Source of the DNA: Methylorubrum populi | GTDB taxonomy: Bacteria; Pseudomonadota; Alphaproteobacteria; Rhizobiales; Beijerinckiaceae | Assembly (NCBI GenBank): GCA_036946625.1 | Contig: JAQIIU010000002.1 | Location: 1,290,001 to 1,354,000, forward strand | Reading direction: 5' to 3' | DNA: 64,000 bases | Shown: one piece after another, positions 17,344 to 28,132 of the stretch | How the letters are laid out: each line of letters begins with the position of its first letter | Numbering within the stretch: the stretch's first letter is position 1 | Program-made: the position numbers and the translations under genes | Notes under the pieces: generated by a model | The model's input: the letters and a program-made list of their open reading frames with translations, nothing else | What the model was told of the DNA's origin: nothing | The model's database searches: none

Positions 17344-18554
17344 GCCACGGCCCTCCCCCGGTTGTGTGAACGGAAGCGTGCGCGGCCGAAGCCGCGGGCG
17401 TAGTCGGGCAGCGCCCCCTCGCCGAGCAGGCTCGCCACTGCGTCGGCGGTGGCCGGGGCGAGCAGGTAGCCGTTGCGATGGTGACCGGTGGCGACGACGA
17501 GGCCGGGCGCGGCCTCCTCGATGATCGGCGCATCGTCGTCCGAGGTCGGGCGGAAGCCGCTCCAGACCGCGTCGACCTCCATCTCCTCGATGCCCGGCAG
17601 GACGCGGCGCGCGCCCTCCAGCAGGGCGAACAGGCCGCCCGCGGTGACGCCGCCGCGGAAGCCGCAATCCTCCACCGTCGCGCCGACGATGAGATGGCCG
17701 TCGCCCTTGGGCGCCATGTGGACGGATTCGCTCCAGACCATCCGCGAGAGGGTGCCGGTGCGCCGCGTCGTGCGCAGGGCCAGGGACTGGCCCTTGAGCG
17801 GCCGGACCGGCAGGGCGAGATCGTCGGGCAGCAGCCCCGCCTCCCCGCTCCAGGCCCCGGCGGCGAGGATCACCGTGCCGGCGGCGAGGATTCCCCCGCC
17901 CGCGCGGAGGCCGCAGACGCGACCGGCCCGATGCTCGAGCCCTTCCACCGCGACGCGCTCGACGATGGTGACGCCCGCCGCCTCGCAGGCGCGCAGCAGC
18001 GCCGCCATGACGAGCCGCGGATCGACCTGGGCGTCGAGCGGGCAGAGGATGCCGGCGGTCACGTTCGGGCGCAGCAACGGCTCGCGGGCGCGCACCTCCG
18101 GACCGGACAGCCACTCGGCGGCGACGCCCGAGCGCCGCTGCAGGTCGTGGCGGAAGCGCAGGCGCTCGACCTCGTCCCGGCCGATGGCGATCACCAGCGT
18201 GCCGTCCTCGCGATAATCGATCCCGGTGCCCGAGGCGGCCTGGAGCGCGTCACGGAAGGCGGGCCAGCGCGCCAGGGATTCGCGCGCGAGGGGCAGCAGC
18301 AGGTCGGAGCCCGGCTCGTGCTCGGCGGCCGGCGCCAGCATGCCGGTGGCGGCGAGGCTCGCGCCGCTGCCGACGCTCTCGCGCTCGACCACGGTCACCG
18401 AGCGCCCGGCCTGGGCCAGACGCCACGCGATCGACAGGCCGATCAGCCCGGCCCCCACCACGGCGACGTCGGCGCGCGGCGGCAACTCGGCGGCCGGCGG
18501 GCACAGATCAAGCATGCGTCGCCGGCCGATCGGAGAGGTCAGCAGGTCGGACAT
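17340..18554 (-). CDS. thiO: Glycine oxidase ThiO (FAD-dependent)
   Basis: Oxidises glycine to the imine used by ThiG. The start at ATG 18554 gives MSDLLTSPIGRRRMLDLC and 404 residues. The Rossmann motif is VAVVGAGLIGLSIAWRLA, with a further conserved GSGASLAATGMLAPAAEHEP near the flavin and a C-terminal VVATGHHRNGYLLAPATA that is characteristic of ThiO. It is the first gene after the TPP riboswitch and overlaps thiS by 4 nt. An in-frame extension to 18650 would run into the riboswitch and is rejected. Confidence 0.94.
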   Translation of the reverse strand: MSDLLTSPIGRRRMLDLCPPAAELPPRADVAVVGAGLIGLSIAWRLAQAGRSVTVVERESVGSGASLAATGMLAPAAEHEPGSDLLLPLARESLARWPAFRDALQAASGTGIDYREDGTLVIAIGRDEVERLRFRHDLQRRSGVAAEWLSGPEVRAREPLLRPNVTAGILCPLDAQVDPRLVMAALLRACEAAGVTIVERVAVEGLEHRAGRVCGLRAGGGILAAGTVILAAGAWSGEAGLLPDDLALPVRPLKGQSLALRTTRRTGTLSRMVWSESVHMAPKGDGHLIVGATVEDCGFRGGVTAGGLFALLEGARRVLPGIEEMEVDAVWSGFRPTSDDDAPIIEEAAPGLVVATGHHRNGYLLAPATADAVASLLGEGALPDYARGFGRARFRSHNRGRAVA

Positions 18555-18645
18555 CGAGAACGTGCCTTCCGCGGGTCTGCCCGCAGGAACCGGCACCATG
18601 TGCTTCGTCGGAAGCGGGTCCGCTCGATGAGAGCGACCCTTCAGG

Positions 18646-18748
18646 TCCAATCCCTACGCCGGTATGAGCCGGATCAGGTTCGAAGGATTTCCGCGCTGCC
18701 GGTGACGGCGATAGCGGTGTCTCAGCCCCTTGCCGGGGATCTCCCTGG
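18646..18748 (-). promoter_or_regulatory. TPP riboswitch (THI element)
   Basis: Read on the minus strand, the segment holds the conserved CTGAGA (18725-18720), then GAACCTGATCCGGCTCATAC and CCGGCGTAGGGA, the signature of the thiamine pyrophosphate aptamer. Outer TCCA/TGGA arms can close P1. About 90 nt of expression platform separate it from the thiO ATG. That platform contains GCGGG-CAGA-CCCGC close to the AAGG ribosome-binding site, so translational control is plausible. It should repress the thiOSGE operon when TPP is abundant. Confidence 0.95.
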
Positions 18749-18883
18749 AACAGGTCGGATGTGGGCCCATGCGGGCGCGCGGTCAATCCCCCCCTCGCGC
18801 CGAGGGACCAAGGGCAATCCGATCCACGAACGGCACCGGACGGCGGGCTCGTTCGATCGAACGGCGGCCTCTCGGGAAAGAAA

Positions 18884-20158
18884 CTATTCCGCGGCCGCCG
18901 CCTTCGCGGCCGGCCTGCGTCCGGGGCGATACACCGCCATCGGCGCGTCGAAGCCGTCGAGGCGGTGGCTGCCGAGCGGCTCGGGGTCGCCCCACAGGAA
19001 ATCGACGAAGGGTTTCGACATCAGGAGCGGCTCCTGAAGCGTGCGGTTGAGCCGGGCCAGCCGGCTCGCGAGATTCACGTCGCGTCCGATCACGGTGAAG
19101 TCGAGCCGCGTGCCGGACCCGACATTGCCGTAGGCCGCCTCGCCGTGATGCAGGGCGATGCCGGCATCGACCGCCGGGCCGCCCTCGCCGAAGCGCCCGA
19201 CCGCGTTCGCCTCGGCCAATGCGGCAAGCGCCGCCTCCGCGGCCGTGAGCGCACTCTTGGCCGCACCGCCGAGATCGTCGCCCGACTCGCGGAAGATCGC
19301 GAGCAGGCCGTCGCCGAGATATTTCAGCACCTCGCCGCCCTCCCGCTCGATCGGCGGGACGAGGCAGTCGAAGAAGGCGTTCAGGAGGTCGACCGCGCCC
19401 TCCGGGGTCAGGTCGGCGGAGAGCCGCGTGTAGTCGCGCATGTCCGCGAACAGGATCGCCGAGCGGATGCGGCGCACCTGCCCGCGCCGGATATCGCCGG
19501 CCAGGATCGCCCGGTGCGGCTCGTCGCCGACATAGATGCGCAGCACCGTGTCGAGCTGCTTGTTGAGCAGGCGCATCTCCATCACCGCCGCGAGCGCGGG
19601 CATGACGAAGCGCAGGATCGCGATGTCCTCGTCGCGGAAACCGCCCTCGGCACGGGTGGCGAAGGTGATGCCGTTCTTGGTGCCGTTGGTGAAGATCAGC
19701 GGCGCGACGATGTAGTGCGTATAGCCGTCGGCCTTCAGTTCCGGGACGATGGCGTAGGCGTCATCGTCGGCTTCGGACAAGTCGAGGCTGAGCCACTCGC
19801 CGGATTCGTGCACCGCGTAGAACGGGCTCACCCGGTAGGCCTTGGCCGAGGCCTCGCCGTGGGGGAACAGACGCACGGTCGAGCCGCCGCCGCGGGTCCA
19901 GACGCGGCCGACGCCGGAATACTCCGAATGCAGCGTGTCGATGGCGGTGGAGGCGCGATCGATCGGCACACCGACGGCATTGAGCCGCTCGCCCAGGCCC
20001 GCGAGAAGATCGTCGGCCTTCGGCAGCCGGGCGCCCTCGCCGAGCAGCCAATCGCGTACGCCGACGCAAGCCTGGAGTGCCCCGAACGGCACGTCCTCGG
20101 CTTCCGACCCGTCGGCGAGCGCCGTCGGCAATGGTTTCGGGGCGTCCGCGTCAGGCAT
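18884..20158 (-). CDS. Class III adenylate/guanylate cyclase
   Basis: Product of 424 residues from ATG 20158; a frame to 20317 exists but its first 53 residues look non-native. The N-terminal half (about 1-230) is a GAF-like sensory region (YRVSPFYAVHESGEWLSLDL, GITFATRAEGGF). The C-terminal cyclase domain has the metal site SAILFADMRDYTRLSADLTP, the GEVLKYLGDGLLAIF loop with the second Asp, and DFTVIGRDVNLASRLARL. It should make cAMP or cGMP; the substrate is not certain from sequence. It is upstream of, and on the same strand as, the riboswitch-controlled thi operon. Confidence 0.9.
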   Translation of the reverse strand: MPDADAPKPLPTALADGSEAEDVPFGALQACVGVRDWLLGEGARLPKADDLLAGLGERLNAVGVPIDRASTAIDTLHSEYSGVGRVWTRGGGSTVRLFPHGEASAKAYRVSPFYAVHESGEWLSLDLSEADDDAYAIVPELKADGYTHYIVAPLIFTNGTKNGITFATRAEGGFRDEDIAILRFVMPALAAVMEMRLLNKQLDTVLRIYVGDEPHRAILAGDIRRGQVRRIRSAILFADMRDYTRLSADLTPEGAVDLLNAFFDCLVPPIEREGGEVLKYLGDGLLAIFRESGDDLGGAAKSALTAAEAALAALAEANAVGRFGEGGPAVDAGIALHHGEAAYGNVGSGTRLDFTVIGRDVNLASRLARLNRTLQEPLLMSKPFVDFLWGDPEPLGSHRLDGFDAPMAVYRPGRRPAAKAAAAE

Positions 20159-20337
20159 GCGGTGAAGGTGGGTTCTCAACGCGCCAAAGCAAGGCTTCGT
20201 GATGGGCACGGGGCCTCGATCGCCGACGGCGAGAGCGCCGACATCACGGCTCAACGGCGGCTCCAACGCCTGCGAGCGAGAGCCCGTTCGACCGGCCGAC
20301 GTGTCTTCGTCAGGCAACGGCGAGGGGAAAGCCCTGC

Positions 20338-20374
20338 TCCCATCTCGTCCCTCAGGATGAGGGACGAGATGGGA
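20338..20374. repeat. 17-bp perfect inverted repeat
   Basis: TCCCATCTCGTCCCTCA and its exact complement flank a GGA loop. It lies upstream of the cyclase, in a 678-bp gene-free stretch (20159-20836) that otherwise holds two more repeat elements and the rpoD terminator. It is a REP-like or terminator-like structure; there is no T-run. Confidence 0.7.
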
Positions 20375-20476
20375 TGACCGCAGTCAAACAGACTCTGATT
20401 AGAAACTCACTATCTGAGCGTGCACTGCGTCGAGCGCATAATCGCCTTGCTTCACTCGCCAGGGTCCGCGCAACTG

Positions 20477-20533
20477 ATACCAAGCGGTCGCGGGGGCAGC
20501 CGACGATGAGCGATCCTCATCGCCGGCTGGTAT
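20477..20533. repeat. ATACCA-bounded palindromic element
   Basis: ATACCAAGC at the left and GCTGGTAT at the right form inexact terminal inverted repeats around an internal CGATGAG/CTCATCG hairpin. It resembles the longer element after carA (27194-27310), suggesting a mobile palindromic family. Immediately to its right lies TACCGTTTCCGATCGATCG, shared with the palindrome behind apt. Confidence 0.55.
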
Positions 20534-20575
20534 GATACCGTTTCCGATCGATCGCTTCGGGTTTCGCCCCACGCC

Positions 20576-20665
20576 GTCATCGCGAGCGGCCGCGAAGCGA
20601 TCCAGGGCGCGACCTTTCCGGACCTGTCGCGCCCTGGATTGCCACGGCTTCGCCTCGCAAGGCCA
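20576..20665. repeat. REP-like GTCATYGCGAG...ATCCAG element
   Basis: The unit begins CGTCATCGCGAG, has GAAGCGATCCAGGG, then a perfect 13-bp hairpin (TCCAGGGCGCGAC with its complement), and returns as an inverted half ending GCTTCGCCTCGCAA. The same unit occurs at 45251-45399 and 49475-49600. It belongs to a common intergenic palindromic family of Rhizobiales. Confidence 0.7.
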
Positions 20666-20781
20666 GGGGAGAGGCCGAACTCATCTTGATGAAAGCGGCA
20701 ACCGTATCAGCAGGCCCGCGCGGCGCTTGAGCGAAGCCGACATCCGCCATCCCGAAGGGATCGATCGGATGCCGTATGACA

Positions 20782-20810
20782 CGAAAACGGCCGCCCCGAG
20801 GGGCGGCCGG
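20782..20810 (-). terminator. Intrinsic terminator of rpoD
   Basis: GGCCGCCCC and its complement form a 9-bp stem with a GA-type loop. On the minus strand the stem is followed by GTTTTCG, about 30 bp after the rpoD stop. Confidence 0.8.
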
Positions 20811-20836
20811 TTCGCGTCGCCGGATCTGCAAACGGA

Positions 20837-22840
<2,004 letters not shown>

Positions 22841-23069
22841 GCTCAGCCTATTGTTCTCGTGGCGGCGGCGCAGGCTGAGCCCGCGCGCTTCCCGCGAAAG
22901 ACCCGTCGCAATGTCGCGGAATGGCGCGCTTGTCGAGTGCTCGCGCCGATTCTCGTTGCATCCGTTCTAACTTGCCGTACGTTGACCGATCGTTAACCAA
23001 GCCGACCCTCCGCCGCCGTCACCGATCGGTCACGGTGGCGCGAATTCCCTCGAAACCGCCCCCAGGACG

Positions 23070-24986
23070 TCACCCTTCCTGAGACACCTCCGCTTCCGCC
23101 TCGGTCGCGGCGATCACCGCCAGTTGCTGCTGCACGTCGCAGAGCCAAGCGAAATTGGCCTCGGACTCATCCTCAGCAAGGGCGCGCTCGGCTTGGTGGA
23201 GTTCGCTATGTAGCGCTCCCGTCTGCCTGTGCAAGATCACGGCCTGATGCAGAACGGATTCGACGCGCTGCGAGTCCGCATTCGGGTCGAGCATCCAGCG
23301 GTCGCTGGAGATGATCAGGGCCGTGAGCCGGGCATGCGCCTCTTCGAGCCCGGCCCGGCGCAGGCGCGCCTCCAGCAGTTCCGGCTCCGGCGTGCCGGCC
23401 TCGGCCGCCCGGTCGAGCAGGAGGCCGCGCAGGGCGCGCGCGTCCGGGTTGACGAGTTCGAGGGCGGCGAGTGCCTCCTCCTCGATCCCGAGCAGCTCCG
23501 GGTGCGCGAGCAGGCTCATCACGATCATCGCCTCGCGCTTGGCCGCCCGGCCGCCTGCCGCCGGAACGGGCGCCGCCGTCTTCAGGAGCGGGTTGAAGCC
23601 GGTGGTGATGCGCGGCGAGGGCGGAGGATCGCCGGGGCGGGGCCGGCGCTGGAACGGCGCGCCGCGCGGAGCCGAGGCGCGCCCTCCCGCCGCGCGCTCC
23701 GAGCGCCCGCCGGCAAAGCCGCCGGAGAGACCGCGCAGCCGTTCCTCGATATCGTCGCGATAGAACCGGCGCACGGTCTCGTCGCGGATGCCGGCCACCG
23801 CCTCCCGCAGGGTACGGGCGAGCCCCGCCCGGCGCTCCGGCGTGTCGAGGGTGGCCGCTTCGGACTCACGCGCCCATAGCATCTCGACGAGCGGCCGCGC
23901 GCCCGAGAGCACCGCTTCGATCGCCGACGGGCCGCCGGCACGCATCAGGTCGTCCGGATCCTGGCCCTGCGGCAGCATCGCGATGCGCAGGGATTTGCCG
24001 GGCTCCAGCATCGGCAGCGCGACGTCGAGCGCCCGGAAGGCGGCGCGCCGGCCCGCCCCGTCGCCGTCGAAGCACAGGATCGGCTCGTCGGCGTGGCGCC
24101 AGAGCAGGGCGAGCTGCTCTTCGGTGAGGGCCGTGCCGAGCGGCGCGACGGTCTCGGGGTAGCCGGCCAGCGTCATGGCGATGACGTCGACATAACCCTC
24201 CACCGCGACGATGCGGCTCCGGTCGTGGGCGGCTTTGCGGGCAGCGTGGAGGTTGTAGAGCATCCGCCCCTTGTGGAAGAGCGGCGTCTCCGGCGAGTTC
24301 ATGTACTTCGCCTTGGCCTCGGCCTGCATCGCCCGGCCGCCGAAGGCGACGACCCGGCCGCGGATGTCGAGGATCGGAAACATGATCCGGTCGCGGAACT
24401 TGTCGTAGGGGACGCTGACGCCCTCGGCGGTGGCGAGCAGCCCGAGTTCCAGCATCAGGTCGCGGTCGACGCCCTTGCCCGCGAGGAAGTCGCGCAGGGC
24501 GTAGCGCCCGGACGGCGAATAGCCGAGCCGGAACTTCTTGCGCGTGGCTTCGCCGAGCGCCCGCCGGTCGAGATAGGCCCGGGCCTCGCCGCCCGCCTGC
24601 CCCCGCAACTGCTCCTCGAAGTAGACGGCAGCCATCTCCATCACTTCGAGGGCCCCCTTGCGCCGCTCCTCGGCCTGCTCGCTCTCGACCGTGACCCTGG
24701 GCAGCGTCACGCCCGCCTCGCTCGCCAGCCGCTCCACGGCCTCGGGAAAGCTGAGCCCTTCCGTGTCCATCAGGAATTTGAAGATATCGCCGTGCTTGCC
24801 CGAGGAGAAGCAGTGGTAGAACTGCTTCTGGTCGTTCACGTAGAACGAAGGCGTCTTCTCCGCGTTGAACGGCGACAGGCCGCGCCACTCGCGGCCGGCC
24901 TTCTTCAACCGCACGCGCCGGCCGACCACCTCGGAGGCGGGCACCCGGGCGCGGATCTCTTCGAGAATGTGGGGCGGGTAGCGCAC
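23070..24986 (-). CDS. dnaG: DNA primase
   Basis: Makes RNA primers at the replication fork; 638 residues. The zinc-ribbon region reads GLSPFNAEKTPSFYVNDQKQ and FYHCFSSGKHGDIFKF: where CHC2 ligands are expected as C-x2-H...C-x2-C, only one Cys remains. The catalytic core is intact with VAVEGYVDVIAMTLAGYPE (TOPRIM Glu), LGTALTEEQL and PILCFDGDGAGRRAA. A Pro/Arg-rich linker (about 425-470) leads to the C-terminal DnaB-interacting helices. It is upstream of rpoD across 229 bp. Confidence 0.97.
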   Translation of the reverse strand: MRYPPHILEEIRARVPASEVVGRRVRLKKAGREWRGLSPFNAEKTPSFYVNDQKQFYHCFSSGKHGDIFKFLMDTEGLSFPEAVERLASEAGVTLPRVTVESEQAEERRKGALEVMEMAAVYFEEQLRGQAGGEARAYLDRRALGEATRKKFRLGYSPSGRYALRDFLAGKGVDRDLMLELGLLATAEGVSVPYDKFRDRIMFPILDIRGRVVAFGGRAMQAEAKAKYMNSPETPLFHKGRMLYNLHAARKAAHDRSRIVAVEGYVDVIAMTLAGYPETVAPLGTALTEEQLALLWRHADEPILCFDGDGAGRRAAFRALDVALPMLEPGKSLRIAMLPQGQDPDDLMRAGGPSAIEAVLSGARPLVEMLWARESEAATLDTPERRAGLARTLREAVAGIRDETVRRFYRDDIEERLRGLSGGFAGGRSERAAGGRASAPRGAPFQRRPRPGDPPPSPRITTGFNPLLKTAAPVPAAGGRAAKREAMIVMSLLAHPELLGIEEEALAALELVNPDARALRGLLLDRAAEAGTPEPELLEARLRRAGLEEAHARLTALIISSDRWMLDPNADSQRVESVLHQAVILHRQTGALHSELHQAERALAEDESEANFAWLCDVQQQLAVIAATEAEAEVSQEG

Positions 24987-25297
24987 GGGGGCTCTGCTCG
25001 AAGCGGATCGCGGGACGACGAGGACCGGCCTCGGCCGCGCAGTCTAGCGCGAGGCGCCTGCCGGAGTCTTGAGGGCGTTCCGCCGGAGCCTTCACGACGC
25101 GAGCCCGCATCGCCGCTCCGGCCGGACGCGTTGCCGGATCACGCGCGAGGGCCGGCCGGCCCTCCCTCTCGTCCACCCGGGCCAACCGCCGGCCTCCGCG
25201 GTCTTTCGGATGAAGATCGATGCGGGGCCGGCGTGAGATTGGGGCCGCTCGATCCTTGGCCTCTGCGTCATCGCGATGACGGAGCGATAGCGATCCC
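24987..25297. other. Gene-free stretch between yqeY and dnaG
   Basis: No supported gene lies here. It should hold the dnaG promoter, which could not be pinned down. A perfect 16-nt palindrome CGTCATCGCGATGACG (25266-25281) sits 17 bp beyond the yqeY stop and may aid its termination; it resembles the core of the GTCATYGCGAG repeats. Confidence 0.5.
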
Positions 25298-25756
25298 CTA
25301 CTTCCCGGCGAGCGCGTCCTTCACCAGCGCACTCGCGCGGCCGAAATCCATCCGGCCGGTGTACTTGCCCTTCAGTGCGCCGATCACCTTGCCCATGTCC
25401 TTCGGGCCGGCTGCGCCGGTCTCGGCGATGGCGTCGGCGATGGCGGTGCGCATCTCGCCCTCGTCCATCTGCTGCGGCAGGAAGGCCTGGATGATCTCGG
25501 CCTCGGCGCGCTCGCTCTCGGCGAGTTCGGGTCGTCCCCCTTGCTCGTAGACGCCCGCGGCCTCCTGGCGCTGCTTGATCATCTTCTGGAGAAGCGCGAG
25601 GATCTCCTCCTCGCTCGTCTGCCCCTTGCCCTCGCCGCGGGCCGCGATGTCGCGGTCCTTGAGCGCCGCCTGGATCATGCGCACGGTCGAGAGCTTCTGC
25701 TTCTCGCCGGCCTTCATGGCTTCCTTCATCTCGGCGGTGATGCGCTCGCGCAGCAT
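25298..25756 (-). CDS. GatB/YqeY domain protein
   Basis: Product of 152 residues starting MLRERITAEMKEAMKAGEKQ. It carries the typical LSTVRMIQAALKDRDIAARG, IIQAFLPQQMDEGEMRTAI and the late GPKDMGKVIGALKGKYTGRM. YqeY proteins share the tail domain of the GatB amidotransferase subunit and are thought to bind tRNA, but no firm function is known. It is divergent from carA, leaving about 186 bp for both promoters. Confidence 0.95.
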   Translation of the reverse strand: MLRERITAEMKEAMKAGEKQKLSTVRMIQAALKDRDIAARGEGKGQTSEEEILALLQKMIKQRQEAAGVYEQGGRPELAESERAEAEIIQAFLPQQMDEGEMRTAIADAIAETGAAGPKDMGKVIGALKGKYTGRMDFGRASALVKDALAGK

Positions 25757-25942
25757 GATGACATGACTCCCATCGAATGGTTCGGCGCGGCGGCCCCGAT
25801 CCCGGGCCTTGCGCAGGGCCGTTTCCGCGCCCGGATTGACCCGGGCGCGGCCGGCTCGCTATGAGCCCCGCGAGAGATCGCCTTGCCCCGCGGCCCGAAC
25901 GAGCGGCCGCGCGAGGCGGCGGACATAAGCCGGATCGGACCC

Positions 25943-27193
25943 ATGCTGCAAGACGAACCCGCGACCCTGCGCGCCGATCCCGCGCGCTCGAACCCGGAAC
26001 CCAAGTTCCCCGAGCCCTGGAGCGAGCCGCTGGTGACGGCGCTGCTCGTCCTCGCCGACGGCACCGTGCTCGAAGGCTTCGGCATCGGCCGGACGGGTGT
26101 GGCCGACGGCGAGGTCTGCTTCAACACGGCGATGACGGGCTATCAGGAGATCCTGACCGATCCGTCCTATGCCGGGCAGATCGTCACCTTCACCTTCCCG
26201 CATATCGGCAATGTCGGCACCAACGACGAGGATCTGGAGAGCCTGGAGGCGGCGCCGGCGTCGGGCGTGCGCGGCGCGGTGATCGCCTCGGCCGTCACCA
26301 AGCCCTCGAACTGGCGCTCCTCCTCGCATCTCGACGGCTGGCTGAAGGCCCGCGGCATCGTCGGCATCACCGGGATCGACACGCGGGCGCTGACCGCGCT
26401 GATCCGCGACCGCGGCATGCCCAACGCCGTCATCGCCAACGATCCGGAGGGCAGGTTCGACCGCGAGGCGCTCAAACGCCGTGCCGCCGCGCTCGCGCCG
26501 ATGGAGGGCCTCGACCTCGTGCCGCCGGTGACCTCCCGCGAGGCCACCGCATGGACCGAGACCGTCTGGGCGGTGAAGGGCGGCTACGGCGCGCGCGCGC
26601 CGGGCCAGGGCCTCAAGGTCGTGGCGATCGATTACGGCGTGAAGCGCAACATCCTGCGGCTGCTGGCGGAAGCCGGCTGCGACGTCACCGTGGTGCCCGC
26701 CACCACGGGGGCCGAGGACATCCTGGCGCTGAAGCCGGACGGCGTGTTCCTCTCCAACGGCCCCGGCGACCCGGCCGCGACCGGCGAATACGCCGTGCCG
26801 GTGATCCGCAAGCTCCTGGACGAGCGGGTGCCGACCTTCGGCATCTGCCTCGGCCACCAGCTCATGGGCCTCGCGCTCGGCGGGCGCACGGTGAAGATGG
26901 GCCAGGGCCATCACGGCGCGAACCATCCGGTGAAGGACCACACCACCGGCAAGGTCGAGATCGTCTCGATGAACCATGGCTTCGCGGTCGATCCGGCGAG
27001 CCTGCCGGACACGGCGGTCGAGACCCACGTCTCGCTGTTCGACGGCTCGAATTGCGGCCTCTCGCTCACCGACCGTCCGGCCTTCTCGGTGCAGCACCAC
27101 CCGGAGGCGTCTCCGGGTCCGCGCGACAGCCATTACCTGTTCGAGCGCTTCGTGAAGCTGATGCGCGAGAACCGGCCCGAAACGGTCGCGTAA
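25943..27193 (+). CDS. carA: Carbamoyl-phosphate synthase small (glutaminase) subunit
   Basis: Supplies ammonia to CarB for arginine and pyrimidine synthesis; 416 residues from ATG 25943. The N-terminal domain has DGTVLEGFGIGRTGVADGEV, TAMTGYQEILTDPSYAGQIV and FPHIGNVGTNDED. The glutaminase domain carries FLSNGPGDPAATGEY, the nucleophile Cys in PTFGICLGHQLMGLALGG, and the His/Glu pair in SVQHHPEASPGPRDS. An upstream in-frame ATG at 25883 would add 20 residues. carB is not adjacent; a palindromic element begins at the stop codon. Confidence 0.96.
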   Translation: MLQDEPATLRADPARSNPEPKFPEPWSEPLVTALLVLADGTVLEGFGIGRTGVADGEVCFNTAMTGYQEILTDPSYAGQIVTFTFPHIGNVGTNDEDLESLEAAPASGVRGAVIASAVTKPSNWRSSSHLDGWLKARGIVGITGIDTRALTALIRDRGMPNAVIANDPEGRFDREALKRRAAALAPMEGLDLVPPVTSREATAWTETVWAVKGGYGARAPGQGLKVVAIDYGVKRNILRLLAEAGCDVTVVPATTGAEDILALKPDGVFLSNGPGDPAATGEYAVPVIRKLLDERVPTFGICLGHQLMGLALGGRTVKMGQGHHGANHPVKDHTTGKVEIVSMNHGFAVDPASLPDTAVETHVSLFDGSNCGLSLTDRPAFSVQHHPEASPGPRDSHYLFERFVKLMRENRPETVA

Positions 27194-27310
27194 TACCAAC
27201 CGGCGATGATCCCGGCTCCTCGCCGGTTGCCCGCGCGAAGGCGCGGCGGCGGGCGTCCGCCGGACGCAGGGAAGCCGACCATCGGTCGGCTTCCCTGCAG
27301 CTTGGTATAA
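27194..27310. repeat. Triple-hairpin intergenic element after carA
   Basis: Bounded by ATACCAA on the left and TTGGTAT on the right. Inside are three consecutive hairpins: AACCGGCGA/TCGCCGGTT, GCGTCCG/CGGACGC and a perfect 12-bp GGGAAGCCGACC/GGTCGGCTTCCC. It has no coding potential. The layout suggests a small non-autonomous mobile palindromic element, which may also terminate carA transcription. Confidence 0.7.
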
Positions 27311-27437
27311 CGCGCGGAGACGGCGGCCCGAGCGCCGCCGTCCCGGCGTCACAAAAAACCCCACCTTGCCCGGCATTTCCCGATCCATGGCCGGATCGGA
27401 CAAGAATCAGCGGCCGGGACAGTTGGGGGCTTGCCGG

Positions 27438-27812
27438 ATGACGCTCGACGACGCGCGCGACGACTTCACGCGCCTGCATCGCCTGTTCACCTTCCACCTC
27501 GGTGTGGCGGTCGGCCTCGCTTGGCTGACCACGCTCTACGCGGCGGCCTCGGCGCCGTGGGTGCGCAACATCCGCGCGCTGATCGATCCGACCGGCCCGG
27601 TGCGGATCGAGAGCACCCTCTCCTACCTGTTCGTGATGCCGGCGGTGCTGACCTTCGCCTGGGCGTCGGCCTATTTCGGCCGCGAGACCATGCGCCGCTT
27701 CCAGACCCTGCCGAACCAGACCCTGGAATTCGCCGCCGCGGCGATGGTCGCCTTCGGCGTGTTCTACCTGTCGATCGACCGGGCGGTGGCCGTCATCAGC
27801 GCCGGGTTCTGA
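27438..27812 (+). CDS. Small multi-helix membrane protein
   Basis: Product of 124 residues from ATG 27438 (MTLDDARDDFTRLHRLF). At least three hydrophobic segments are visible (HLGVAVGLAWLTTLYAAASA, LFVMPAVLTFAWASAYF and FAAAAMVAFGVFYLSIDRAV). No domain was recognised. Coding is supported by length, hydrophobic pattern and codon bias. It stands alone between the carA repeat element and the heparinase-like gene, which is convergent. Function is unknown. Confidence 0.65.
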   Translation: MTLDDARDDFTRLHRLFTFHLGVAVGLAWLTTLYAAASAPWVRNIRALIDPTGPVRIESTLSYLFVMPAVLTFAWASAYFGRETMRRFQTLPNQTLEFAAAAMVAFGVFYLSIDRAVAVISAGF

Positions 27813-28040
27813 GAACAGCGCTCAGACTTCGAGATCGCCGCGTCCGATGTCGCGGTGCCACCGAGGACGCGCACCGATTCGATCCCGCCCTGCTGCGGGA
27901 CATGGAACAGCACGAAGTTTCCCACCGGGACGCTGCGCAGGGTGTCGCCCGGCTCCGGTCGGGGGCGACCTGCCCGGGGGTTCTCCAGGGTTCCGAACTC
28001 GGGTTCACGCCTTGACGAGCCCTCTCCGGTATCGCCGTCG

Positions 28041-28076
28041 TCATTCCGGGGCCGCGGAGCGGAACCCGGGATGACG
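28041..28076. repeat. REP-like GTCATTCCGGG hairpin
   Basis: GTCATTCCGGG and CCCGGGATGAC (10 of 11 positions complementary) flank a GC-rich loop. It lies in the 320-bp gene-free interval 27813-28132, in which nothing else was recognised. It is a second palindromic repeat type, distinct from the GTCATTGCGAG family. Confidence 0.6.
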
Positions 28077-28132
28077 ATCGTCAGGTATCGTGGCAGCGAT
28101 GCCGCATCCAGGCCGCGGTGTCGAAGCCGCAG

